DNA of 64,000 bases from Microplitis mediator (taxonomy: Eukaryota; Arthropoda; Insecta; Hymenoptera; Braconidae): assembly GCF_029852145.1 (NCBI RefSeq), contig NC_079974.1:20872082-20936081 (forward strand), read 5' to 3'. The position numbers and the translations under genes are program-made. Positions 47,644 through 61,461 of the stretch are shown in pieces. How positions within the stretch are numbered: position 1 is the stretch's first letter; every line of letters starts with the position of its first letter. A model generated the notes under the pieces. It was given only the letters and a program-made list of their open reading frames with translations, did no database searches and was not told the DNA's origin.

Positions 47644-50600
47644 TTGTTGGTGATGTTGCTGAGCTTGTTGTTGTTGATGATGATGATGAGTCGACGGATC
47701 CTGATTCACGCCGAGTTCATTACTCATCAAACCCCCGGACCCGCTTTTGTCCACGACGTTGCTCGTGTGCACGGGGTGAAAGTATCGTTCTGCAAATAGC
47801 AAACTGATTTTTAATTTTATTGTGTGGTCTATTAATAATTATAATTCTTTATTAATACAACGTCAATTATCAATTTTTATAAATTCATTAAAAAAAAAAA
47901 ATGTCAAAATTTTTTCCATTTTTATTGAGCATGAAAAAAAAAAAATTTATCCTTAAATTATTACTGTTTTCATTTTTTAAAATTAATAGCAAATAAAATT
48001 TTTTAGGACAGCTGAGCAAGATCACGTCAAGTGGACCCCCCATTTTCCACTTGGTCATGAAAATTAAGTCAATGTATTTTTTTCGTATGTAGTCACTATG
48101 AAAAATTAATCCCTCAAACGATTTTTCAAAATTTTCATTTTAACAACAATTTTTTTTACAATGAAAATTTTGAGTACTTTTAATTAAAAAATAGATTCCA
48201 AAACAACCGTTAAAGATAAATTAATAAAATTTCCAGGATTTATTGTCGAATATCTATATTTTATAAAAATATTAATAGCATAAAATTATTTGTTTATTAT
48301 CCCATTGTTAATTAACTTTTAAGTAAACAAATGAAAATTTCATTGACTTCTCCCTCAAAAAATGAAACTTTTTTTCATGGGTTACATGCGTTTATTATTA
48401 AAGTTTAAGATCCCAAAAGAAAATTTGAGTGCTCGTGATTAGTTTAAACAATATGAATTTATTTATCACCGCGCGCCGGTCGCTGAGCATTCTCAATACA
48501 GTGCGCAGCCGAGCGTCTCAAGCTCTACTGCAGCTTTGGTTAGTCATGATTGAAAGTAACATTTAAAAATATTATTACTAAACAAATTTTATTTTTTTTA
48601 AACAATATCATGATTAATACAATAAAATAATTTTTTATTATTAAACTGAAAAACAGAGAAAACAAACTAATAATTAAATTTATTATTAATAAATAATAAT
48701 TTAGAAATTATTATTGAGTGATTATTAACACATTAGTTATTTATTAAATAATAATCAGGCAAAAATAAGTAATACCTAAACTTAATTATTAATTAATAAT
48801 AATTTATAAATTATTATCAAGTAATTATTGATACATTAATTATTTATTAAACAATAATCATGGAAAACTGACATATAACTAAACTTAATTACACCGGCAC
48901 ACAAAAAAAAATAAGTTCTCTGTACTTTTGACGGGACCGATTTATTCCCATGTATTTTGACCCGCTGAATCCGAATCTGAGGTCCGTTTAACCCGTATAC
49001 CTTCAGATTTTTAGAAAACTTTAAAAAACCTCAAAAATACACAAAAATCGACCGTTTTTTAAATTTATAAATTTTTTTAACCCTAACTAAGCATGATTTT
49101 TATGTATTTCGGTCCTCCACATACTAACCTGAAGTTTATTTAAAACATTAGCCATTTAAAGTCTGAGTAAATTCCAAAAAACCCCAAAAAATTGCAAAAA
49201 AGCAAAAAAATTCTTAGTATTGTGATGAAAAAAATTTTATAGGGCTAAATAAATAATTATTTTCATGTATGTTTATCTGTCACATATAATTCTCGAACAT
49301 CCATGGCTCAGACATCTCTAAAATTTTAAATAAATGGCAAAAATTCAAAAAAAATCGAAAAAAATAAAATTTAGTATAACAAAAATCATTTTTTAAATCG
49401 AAATAAATAAAAGAAATCATATTGTTCGATCTGTGATATATATATATAAAAAATATTTTGGCCTAAAACATAAAAAAATTTTAATATGCTTCAAAAAAAT
49501 TTTTTTATCACAACACTAAGAATTTTTTCGCTTTTTTGCAATTTTTTGGGGTATTTTGGAATTTACTCAAACTTTAAATGGCTAATGTTTTAAATAAACT
49601 TCAGGTTAGTATGGGGAGGACCGAAATACATAAAAATCATGCTTAGTTAGGGTTAAAAAAATTTATAAATTTAAAAAACGGTCGATTTTTGTGTATTTTT
49701 GAGGTTTTTTAAAGTTTTCTAAAAATCTGAGGGTGTACGGGTTAAACGGACCTCAGATTCGGATTCAGCGGGTCAAAATACATGGGAATAAATCGGTCCC
49801 GTCAAAAGTACAGAGAACTTATTTTTTTTTGTGTGCCGGTGTTATTAATCAATAGTAAATTAGAAATTATTATTATCTAATAAATAATAAATTAATTATT
49901 TATTAACCAATAATCAGGGAAAACTATCTAATAATTGAACTTAATTATCAGTTAGTTTTCCCTGTTTCAGTTTAATAATAAAAATTTATTTTATTGTATT
50001 AATCATGATATTGTTTAAAAAAAATAAAATTTGTTTAGTAATAATATTTTTAAATGTTACTTTCAATCATGACTAACCAAAGCTGCAGTAGAGCTTGAGA
50101 CGCTCGGCTGCGCACTGTATTGAGAACGCTCAGCGACCGGCGCGCGGTGATAAATAAATTAATATTGTTTAAACTAATCACGAGCACTCAAATTTTCTTT
50201 TGGGATCTTAAACTTTAATAATAAACGCATGTAACCCATGAAAAAAAGTTTCATTTTTTGAGGGAGAAGTCAATGAAATTTTCATTTGTTTACTTAAAAG
50301 TTAATTAACAATGGGATAATAAACAAATAATTTTATGCTATTAATATTTTTATAAAATATAGATATTCGACAATAAATCCTGAAAATTTCATTAATTTAT
50401 CTTTAACGGTTGTTTTGGAATCTATTTTTTAATTAAAAGTACTCAAAATTTTCATTGTAAAAAAAATTGTTGTTAAAATGAAAATTTTGAAAAATCGTTT
50501 GAGGGATTAATTTTTCATAGTGACTACATACGAAAAAAATACATAGACTTAATTTTCATGACCAAGTGGAAAATGGGGGGTCCACTTGACGTGATCTTGC

Positions 50601-53600
50601 TCAGCTGTCAAAATAAAAAAGTACAAATGGTAAACTAAAGAATTTTTTGAATAATGGTAATAGTAAAATATTCACCCTCGTCCATACTAGAAGGTGGTTC
50701 ACCGGGCGTGCCAGCAATAATCGGGGCGATCATATTGTAATCGTCCTCGAGGTTGATAAACGGCGCGGTGTTCCAACGCGGTGGTACATTCGCAACCGAT
50801 CTCTGGGTAGCGACTGGCCTCGTGACAGACACCGGTGATGAAAAGAGGGAGAGATTCGTCGGTGAAATCACTCCGGACATCGAACTGATAGTAGGGTACG
50901 TAAATATTTGCTGTATAATAATTAATAAATAAATGACCTATTTATAAAAATAAAAGTTGACACACTCAAAAAAAACTAAAAAAAATTGTTAATCTATTTG
51001 TTATTAATTAATTATTACTAAATTATCTATTAAAGTAACTGACAGTTAATTGAAGACATACCTGTCCGGGCTGCGAATGAAAGTGAGCAAAAGTATACTC
51101 TCGACTAGTATGAGGAGCGGTCACGAGAATCCTCGTCGGACTTTTCCGTCCACTGTCAACAGAACTCTGACAGTTCGAACCCACGAGTCCGGCCGCGGCG
51201 GCTGCCATCTGCTGGTCCTGTTGATTCTGTGCGGCTGCGGCCGCGGCAGCTCCGTTAAGATCCGAGGGGTCCGCGGGCGATGAAGACGAAGTTGGCGGTG
51301 AACCCGAACCTCCGGTGGCCGTCAGCTCACCCGTCGAACGTATTATCGCGACTGGCCTTGCCATCGGAGCCGGAGGCGGTGGCGGCAACATCGAACTCGG
51401 ATAATACTGTGAGAACTTTTGCATACCAGCGCGTTGACCAGTTAATTGGGTCTGGAAAATTCACATACAACTGATCATCATAATCAACTTTTTTTATTTT
51501 TTAAATGCTCCAATCACTTGAAAAAAATTAATTTCTACTTCATCAAATTTTAATTTGAAAATTCAAGTTAATTTTTTTAATAACAAATAACAAAACTCAT
51601 TTGTAATGTGACTGCCAAAGTCTAATTATTAAATTTCAAATTTTTAAAAATTTTTTCGAATGTTCCCCTCCCCCAAAAATTTCATTTATTTTTTCCTAAA
51701 GTAATCAATCAATGAAATAAAACCGTCAGAGTAAGAATTAAAAATTTTCTTGACCCCGCCAAAAAAATTCAAATTCAAATTTATTTAAAATTGTAAACTT
51801 AATTCAATTCTTCCATTTTCTTTTTCTTCAATGACCCGCCAAAACTATAAAAAGACATAAATTCAGATAAAAACTTTTCAACTGACCAAATTCAAATACT
51901 TTGATTGTATTTAAAAAAAACCAAGACAGTCACAAAACTTTTCTTACTTTCTCAATAATAACAATAATTTGAATTATTACTGTTATTTAATTATTAATAA
52001 AATACTCAAGTGATTGGAGCACTTAAAAAAAATGTGAATAATAAGACAATGTTGAATCCGGAAGCTACCTGGGGTAGTTGCTGAGTGTTCTCAGCCTCTT
52101 GGCAAACGAACGTGACAAAGTCCGAGAGTGTGTCGTGACCATTTTCAGGATACTTGACGACTCCGCTTGAGACGGGATGCTCAGGTTGATAATAGGCAAG
52201 ACCGGACATACCTCCGGCCTGCCCTGAACCTCCGGCGAGTCCTTCATGAGGTGAATGTAGCCCTGGAACACAATCCGCTTAAATTGCAACAAACATAACA
52301 GCATTTTGTAACATTATTGCCGGAAGCTAACCATCCACCCCCACTTACGCCAATTTTTATCAATTATTGATTTTTTATCTGTCAAAATAACATAATTTAT
52401 ATTTTTAGTCAGTTAGTGAGCAGCTAACAGTTCTTTTAGTCATTGAGGGGGTGGCGGTGAGTTGGCAATCGGCGGAGGTGAAAGAAAGAGAAAATTAGTA
52501 CAGGGAAGTAAAGAGAAAGTTGTGGATTTTAGGGTTGGGGGTTATATTTTTTTAATAAGGTACTTGGACAGAATGGGATAAGCGTGAGACTGCTTGACTG
52601 GCTGGCTGACTGCTGCTACATGTATATGTCTGCTCGTACACTACGTCATTATTTTATACGATGTTAGAAAAATAGTTTTATAAAATAAGTTAATTTTTTA
52701 TGCTCGAGATTCGGGAAAGACGAGGAGTTATGCTTTTAACGGAGAAAAGTATTGTTGTAGAGGTAGAGAGTGGATACTGGAAATAAAAAGCTAAGGAAAA
52801 GTAAAGGAGGTTTCTGGTGATTTGTGGACGGATAAAATGAATTGGTCGGTGTCATCGTATAGTTGTACGTATCGTTGCATACGGTAGATATATTCATGTA
52901 TCATATATATGCAATGTAAGGAAAAAGAACAGACGGTGGATACAAGAGCATAAATCCGGGTTCTTCAATTGGATTTACACTTGTCTCGCTCGTCTATCTT
53001 TACCTAAATATCACGGTACTAATGCCATAAAGGCTTTTTTCTTTTTATTTGATATTTATATGAACAATTTTTTTCGAGGGCTGTTATTTTTTAAATTTTG
53101 TTGTAAGCAAAAATGTGATATCCCATACGAAAAAAATATATATCCGGATATATCCGGGCAAATCTGGAATATGTCTCATATATGCAGATTTGCCCGGATA
53201 TATCTGGATATATATTTTTTTCGTATGGGTACTGAAGTTAGCAGACAATTAAAAATTTTTTGATTTTTTTTTGAACAATTAAATTTGAAGAAAAACAAAA
53301 AAATAAAAAAATGCACATGTAGAAAATTTAAAAGACTACAAGTGCATTTTTTTTTAAATATTTTTTTTTTTATAATTTATGGTTTTTTTTTAAATTCAAA
53401 AATTATGACGTTGGCTAATTTCAGTATCAGCAAAAATTTATAGTCGAGTAAAATGGGCATAAAAAAAATCATTTATTTAGTGGGTGATTTCCAAAAAATT
53501 AAAAAAAATTTTTGATAAATATAATTCATAAGTAAATTTATATGAAATATTATTTGCCATACAATAGAAGAAAGGATCAAAATGAAATTTTTAAAAAATT

Positions 53601-56600
53601 GAAAATATAAAATTTCATATAAATAATTTAATTATTAAAGCAATAAATTAAAATTATGAATAATTTTAAAAGAAAAGTTTTTGGATACTCCATTTTTCCG
53701 GGTTATCTATCTAATATTTTATGAAGACATACTTAAGAAATCTCTTATGTAAGTTATAAATAAAAATACTTAAATTAAATTAAACACAAGCTCAAGATCG
53801 AAAAATTTTCCAAACTTCTTAGAGTATTAATTTAATAAATTTGAATACAAATCCGTCATGGAATTTAAATTAATTACACCGCAATGCGTCACCAGTTTAA
53901 ATTCACAGAAACTCATAATCTTAAGATCTACATTTTTATTTAAATTATTCCAATACTTAATTTATTTTTATCAATTATTTCAGTACTCAGTACACTAAAA
54001 AACCCAGCACTCTGCTCAATTAACAATAAATAACAGTCCTCTTAAAAAATAATTTAACAAGTGCAGTTGCAATTTTTTTTTGAATTTCATAATTAAAATT
54101 CACGATACTATTAATTTAAAAAAATTTGATTTATGGCATTAGTAACACGATACACACATATAGTGCAACACACACATCAAACAGCAAATTATATTTAATA
54201 ACAATAATAGTAATATATGTATTTAATAATAATAATAATAAACAACAATTAATAAACACAGATCAAGTAACATGAATAGTAACGACATCCACATCAACAA
54301 TGTTTATAGACACATGTAACAGGTGTATATAGTTTTATATACATGGAGTAGGCTTTGCGTATAATACATATTTTAGTTCAATATATATAATATACGGTCA
54401 GCATGTATGGAGACAGTGAACAACACCAAGATCGCAAAAAATTTTTATGTAACTTATAATATGTACACAGAAAAAAAAAACTTCTTGACGCAAGAAAAAT
54501 TTTCCACCATAAATTGAAAAAAAAAAATTTTTCTTAACTTGAAAAAATTCGCTCCCAGGAAATTTTTTTTTAATTTCATAAATTGAAAGTTTTCTTGGGC
54601 AAATAAATTTTTCTTGGAGTGAGAAAAAATTTTCTTAAGATTAGAAAAAATTTTTTCCCGCCCTAAGAAAATTTTTGATTTCAATTCATAATTTAAAAAT
54701 TTCTTGGGACGAGTAAAAATTTTCTTGCGTCAATAATTTTTTTTGTGTATGTATGTAGTGCATGTAAGTGTGCAATATACATAATGGGTGTGGGCAGAGC
54801 TAGTGGACGGGTTTTAAGGATAATGGATGGCCAGGAGTACTGATAGACTAAAAGTTTTCGAGATAAAGTTAGAGAAAGATTAAGAGTCAAAGAGTGATAG
54901 AAAGATTTTAGTGATATTAGTGTTCATACGAATAAATAATTTTTGAATAGGTCTTATATACATATATACACATATATGTATATTTATATGGAAGTATGCA
55001 TGTATGTAAGTCGATCGAGGTCAATAAATTCCATCCAGCATACGACATACCCAGAGCATTGGCCGTGTACAGTGAGTGAGATAGAATACATAAGTAGTCT
55101 AATATCATAGTAAGGAATAGCTGATGATAGTGGTGACAGTGCACATGACAGCTTTAACTTGGATTCATGAGCATGCTTTTGTGATTTTTACTTTTCATAT
55201 CTCAACTCGGATTATTTATTTATTTATACAGGCATTCATATTTTTTATGCTGCTTTTTGATTTATTTCGCGGCCTGGAGAATTTTTTTTTTATTCAATTA
55301 CTGACAATTTTTAATTATTATCGACAAATTTGACTGAGTATTCATTTGTAAAAATTGAACAATTACTTAATTAAGTTTTATGATATGATACTGAAGTTAG
55401 CCAACGTCTGATAATTTTTTGATTTTTTTTTAAAACGATAAATTATAAGAAAAAAAATATTTTAAAAAATTGCGCCTGTAGTTTTTTTAATTTTCTACAT
55501 GTGCATATTTTTAGTTTTTTTTTTTCTGTAGTCAATTCATTGAAAATAAAATTCAAAAATTTATAATTGTCTACTAACTTTAGAATCATTTTATGATACT
55601 GAATTTAGCAGACAATTAAAAATTTTTGGATTTTATTTTCAACTAGTTAATTACAAAAATTAAACAAACTAAAAATATGCACTTGTAGAAAATTTAAAGA
55701 ACTATAAGTGCAATTTTTCAAAATATTTTTTTTTTATAATTTGTCGAGTTTAAAAAAATCTAAAAATTATCAGACGTCGGCTTACTTCAGTATCATTTAA
55801 GTTTTTCATTTTGAACTTGAAAAATTTTTTAAATTTTATTAATTTAAATTTCCCGCTTTTATTATTTAATGCATGTCAGATAAAAAAATATAAATAATTT
55901 GAAAAAATTAAAAAAATGAATATTATTACAATAAATTTGAATTATTAAATAAAATTTCAATTTCAAAGCCCATTAATTTCCTCCATCAATCCGCGGATGC
56001 ATGACAAGATTTAATAAAAAAAAACAAATTTTTTCCCAAAAATACATGACGCGCGTACTGAAATGAAAAAATTTAATTCAATTTCATAAAACCATAAATA
56101 TTTGATGGACTTCACATAAAATTGAAGTGGGAAAACCGTATTCCCACAGACCATCAATTTAATTTAATTTTCAATGGTCAAAAATATTAAACCCAAAAAA
56201 TAATCTACAAGGTCAGTAATTGAAACATTAATCGATTACTCAAAAATATCGACATAAATAAATAAATAATTTAAAGTCCAAGTTTAAGCTCAATGCGTCT
56301 CAGTTTATTTATTTACAAATAAATAAGTTATCAAGTGAAATGAAATTATGAATAAATAATAAATTATCATACAGGGGATGGTAATAAATGGTATATGATT
56401 GGAAAGGTTTTAACAGACAGACGAACAAGACAATTAGACAGACAGACAGACAGTGACGAGCTTACCGATTAAATATAATCAGATTGACGTGCGTACTATT
56501 ACCATTACTAGTAAAGTACATTACATTACATTACAGTACAGTACAGTACAGTACAATATGTGTAATACGTGAATTAATAATACTGGCATTACATTTGTCT

Positions 56601-59600
56601 GTCTATCCGTTAGTAAGTCAATGCCCCTTATTAATATGCTTTCCATAAAAAAACATCCCAAAAATAATTATCAACATTTCAATTTTATCATAAACAATTT
56701 TTATACCCTGTAAAAAATCGGGAGTGAATTCGGAGTCACTACGGATTTTATTTGAATTCAAATTTACTCTGTTACTCGGTAAGAAAAAAATCACTTCGCA
56801 TACGGAGTAAATTTGTGATTTCGGAGTCTGGATTTTATTTAAATTCGGAGTTTTAATTTTTAAATAAATTCCCCTCGGAGTAAATTTCAAGGGATGGAAT
56901 AAAAAAATCTGCTCGCCTTCACTCCGGATTTGATCCGAGTTCACTCCGAAATTTTTTACAGTATACAATAACAGTAACATTAATTTTTGAGAGTAAGTTG
57001 TTATTAAAAAACGAGCGACGAACGATCGGAACAGGCAACACACAAAAGTGCAAAATAAAATTGCATTAAATAAAAATAAAATTTTATTTGTTTGTTATTT
57101 TTTTTCGAGTAAATAGATATAATGTAATTTAAGATATTTGGTTATAAAAATATTGAATTTGTCTTTTATTTTTTTTTTATTATTTATTTTTTAGGTTTTA
57201 ATATAATCACATGCTTGAAAAAACGTTTGAGGATTTCTCTAAGGGGAGAAACTTGTGCTCACAACTAAATCGAAGTTTTCTATGTATAACATCACCGGCA
57301 ATCTATAAATCACGCGAAGCTCAGGCCGTAGGGTAATTGAAAAAGCAAAAAGCTTGAATGTTTTATTTATCATTTTAGTTTTTTTTTTACTTCATGTCTC
57401 TATTGCCTTTTTATTTTATATATGTTTTATCAATATATTATTTATTTTTGTGTATATTTAAATAAAACTAAATATTTTGTACTTTTGATATTTGACTGCA
57501 TAATTTTTTTCTGTCACAAGAACAATAGTAATTAATAATAATAATTTTAAAAAAAAGAATAATAACAGCATTATAAAAACAATCGTGCACACATTTTGCA
57601 GGCGGCTAATCCAGTACATAATTATTTATAATTAACAGTTGTAAGTTTTAATTCAATGCAATTTTTTAAATTTCATTTTTATTATGCAACATGCACGGAA
57701 AATTTTTTTAAACTTTATAATTTTTTTTTAATATTTAAGAGGTGAGCAAAACAAAGATTTTTTTGTTTTTGAGTAAAAAAGGAGTAAAAAAAAATGTAAT
57801 AAATATTTTTGAAAAAAAGATAAAATTTTGGGAATTTTACGGTTTTCGTGGTGCCGCTAAATGACCGTGAATTCTTGTAGAACTCGACGAAATAAGACTT
57901 TCTTAAAGAATAAAATTTTTCGATATCTCACTTAGTTTTTGAGAAAGATGGATTTTGAGAAAAATGCAATTTTTTCAAAAAGATAAAATATTTCATAGAT
58001 TTTAATATCTTCAATTTTTTTGTATTTTTTTCCGGAAAGTACATTTGAAGACGAAAATTTGGAAAAAAAAAACGTCTGGTTTAGCCCATTTTTGAAGAAG
58101 TTGTAGGGATTTGAAAAAAAGTCTTATTTGATTGAGTTCTGCTAGAATTCGCGATCATTTGGTGGCGCCACGGAAACCGCAGACTTTCCAAAATTTTGAT
58201 CATTATAGTTTTTTTTTTTAACAATGGGGTGGCTTCAAAAACCCAAATTAATTTTTTTTCGTTCCAAATAAAATTCAAAGTAAAAAAATCGGAGTAAATT
58301 TAAAGTATGAATATTTATAAGATAATTTGAGATCAAAAACTAAAAAATTAAATTTTGTATTAGAAAGTGTCGAATTATTCAGTAGTAAATAAATAATAAG
58401 AATATTTTTTGAAATTTTTATTTTTAACCAAAATTTTTGTCATTTATTTTGCCCGCCTCGAATGAAGCAAAATTTGAATTTTAAAAATTAAATTTATTAA
58501 CAAATTTCATGAAAAAAAATTATTAATAATCAATTGAATACTTGCAATTAGTGTAATAACGAAAAAAAAAGTAATAATTTCCGTGATATAAAAAAAGTTT
58601 TTTAATAAGATGTTTAAATTGTTAATAAAATGATCTGTGAACGAATGATTATTAAAGTCTAAGTATGAGTGTAAGTGTAATAATACGAATAAGAATAAGA
58701 AATTTGTATTAAAGAGAATAAGAGAGCAAGTTTCTTGAGAATGATATCTACTGGAACATTATCATAAGATGAAACAAGTTTCAAATACTTTTAGTGGTAT
58801 GTATTACATATGTACATGTGTATGTAAATGTATTGAGTATAGATATGTAGATATGTAGACATGTAGATAAGAAGTGTAAGAGGGTGAAAAAGTGAGAGAC
58901 GTATAACATTATACAAGCAATACGCTAAACTTTGCTGGGCAATTTCATGGATGAACAGGTGTAAAAAGGAAGTGAGACATTGAGAATAAAAGTTTATGTT
59001 AAATAGAGTGAGATAAAACAACTTTAACAAGATAATGCAACTATATGGATATTTTAAAACTATTCCAAAAGACATTTGTCAATGACGCATTCATTTACTC
59101 TGATGTTTTCTAAATAAAATTCGTTTTATTGAAAAAAAAAAATTTTCCGCGACCTACACTCAGAAAATTAAGTAATTGTGTTTATTATGCTAAATTTTTA
59201 ATTCCAATCGAGAATGATTGGAACGTTTTTCAATGCAAAAATAGTTAGTGATATAATTTTTTTTAATAGACATAATAATTATTGGATGATAACTTCTGCA
59301 ATAAATTTCGTAACAGTTACCTTCCTAATAATAACAATTATAATTTCTGATGGTAATTGTTACCATCTGGATTATAAATATGAGTATTTAGAATAATAAT
59401 AATAATAATTAACTCTACACTGTAAAAAATCACCGGGGTAAGTCCAAGCGGTGTCGGTGTTAAAATTAGCGGTGTTAAATTTACCTCTAAAAGCAGTGTG
59501 AAAATAACGCCGCCGCCGGTGTAAATATTCTGTACCGGTGTTAAAAAAAATTCTCCGGTGTTAAAATAACGCCGCTGCCGGTGTAAATATTCTAGACCGG

Positions 59601-61408
59601 TGTTAAAATAACGCCGCCGCCGGTGTAGATATTCATTACCGGTGTTAAAATATTTTACTTTGTAAATATTTTTACTTACTCGATCACTATACTCGTTAAT
59701 AAATAATACTCGTTATTCATTTTCATAAAGAATTGACATTTCTTGTGATTTATGATCTTTAAAGTTAATATTCCAAGCGGATACAGTTTAGCCCGCTTTT
59801 ACACCGATATTACTCCAATTTTACACTGATATTACTCAGATTTTACACCGGTTACCCTGCTTTTACACCGATATTACTCCGCTTTTACACCGATATTACT
59901 CCAATTTTACACTGATATTACTCAGATTTTACACCGATATTACTCCGCTTTTACACCAATATTACTCCGCTTTTACACCGATATTACTCCGCTTTTACAC
60001 CGGTTACCCTGCTTTTACACCGATGTTACTCCGCTTTTACACCGATATTACTCCGCTTTTACACCGGTTTTACCCTGCTTTAACACCGGTATTTTTAACA
60101 CCGGTGAATTACTCCTCCTACACCGGTGTAATTTCATTTTTACACTGGTCGGAGTTAAAATGAGTCCATTTAACACCGCTCTTTTTACAGTGTAGTTATC
60201 ATACAGGATTGTAACAATTATTATAAATATGGTGAATATTACAAACTACAATCTAGATGATTTATAAAATCATCTAGATAATATTCACTACTATCCTATT
60301 GATAGTAGAAATTTTACCATAACTAGATAGTAGTTTCTATTATTTAATTTTCTGAGTGTATCGCGTGATTTGTTAAAAATGACAAATACGAGGCGATTAA
60401 AATTACAAATATTTTTTAATTTCAGTAAAAGAGACTGGAGTAAAATATGAGGAAGATTCGGAAAAATTTAATTTTTATGAGATTTTGAAAAAAATGTTCT
60501 ATTATTAGGCCACAATTTAAAAACTCATGAGATTTGATTTTTTTTTAGACTTTCGAATTGAGAGTAATTATTAATGCGGTATATTTTTAGTGGTGTAAAA
60601 ATATATGAGTATTAAAATATTAAAAAAAGACATTTGATAGTAAAAGCTCAAAATGATATTTTAAAATATTTATCAGGACATTTTGTTTGAATTATTACCT
60701 TTTTATCTACAGTAAAAAAAAATCAATATCTTCACTGCTGTAATATGGTACTAAATAAAAAGCTAGAGAAATACGTTATTTCACTGGGAAAAAATAAATC
60801 AAAACTTGTAAAAATATATTTGTTTTTCGAAATCAACAAATCTGATTAAAATAAAAAATAAACCGAATTTTTTTTCTCCATTTTTCCCGGTCTCTTTACT
60901 TTATTTTTAAATAAAAAAAATTTGCAGAAAAAATATTAATAAGTTGTCTAATTTGACTGAATAATTAAAAATTTGAAGCTTAAAAAAAAAACTAGATTTG
61001 TTTCTAAAAAAAAATAAATCCGTTTACTAGTGTAGTGTACTATTATAAAGCGTGTAGAGAAAATGTTAAAATAAAACGAGAGAAAAGTGTAGGCATCAAA
61101 TAAATAATAATGAGAAGCAACCTGACGTGACAGCAATGTAAAAGTAACTTGAATAATTTTTATTTTTAAAACTTTGTTCTTTTTATACACTATACATACT
61201 ACTGTTGATTTTCATACTCGTGTGCACATAGTTTACACCCAGATAAAATGCTCGTGATCAAGAATATTTAAAAGCCACAGTTATCATTATAAATAATATA
61301 TAAAACAAAAATATATAAATAGAAATAAATAATTATCTAGTGCATTCTTCAGGGTTAAAACTATTTCGCATCACCACAGTACTTAAAACTTTAAACGAAA
61401 TTATAAAA

Positions 61409-61461
<53 letters not shown>

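Noticed and set aside
47453..47653. Poly-Cys or poly-Leu proteins on the plus strand
   Set aside because: These are other-frame readings of the CAG/CAA tract. The minus-strand poly-Gln frame joins spliced exons in phase.
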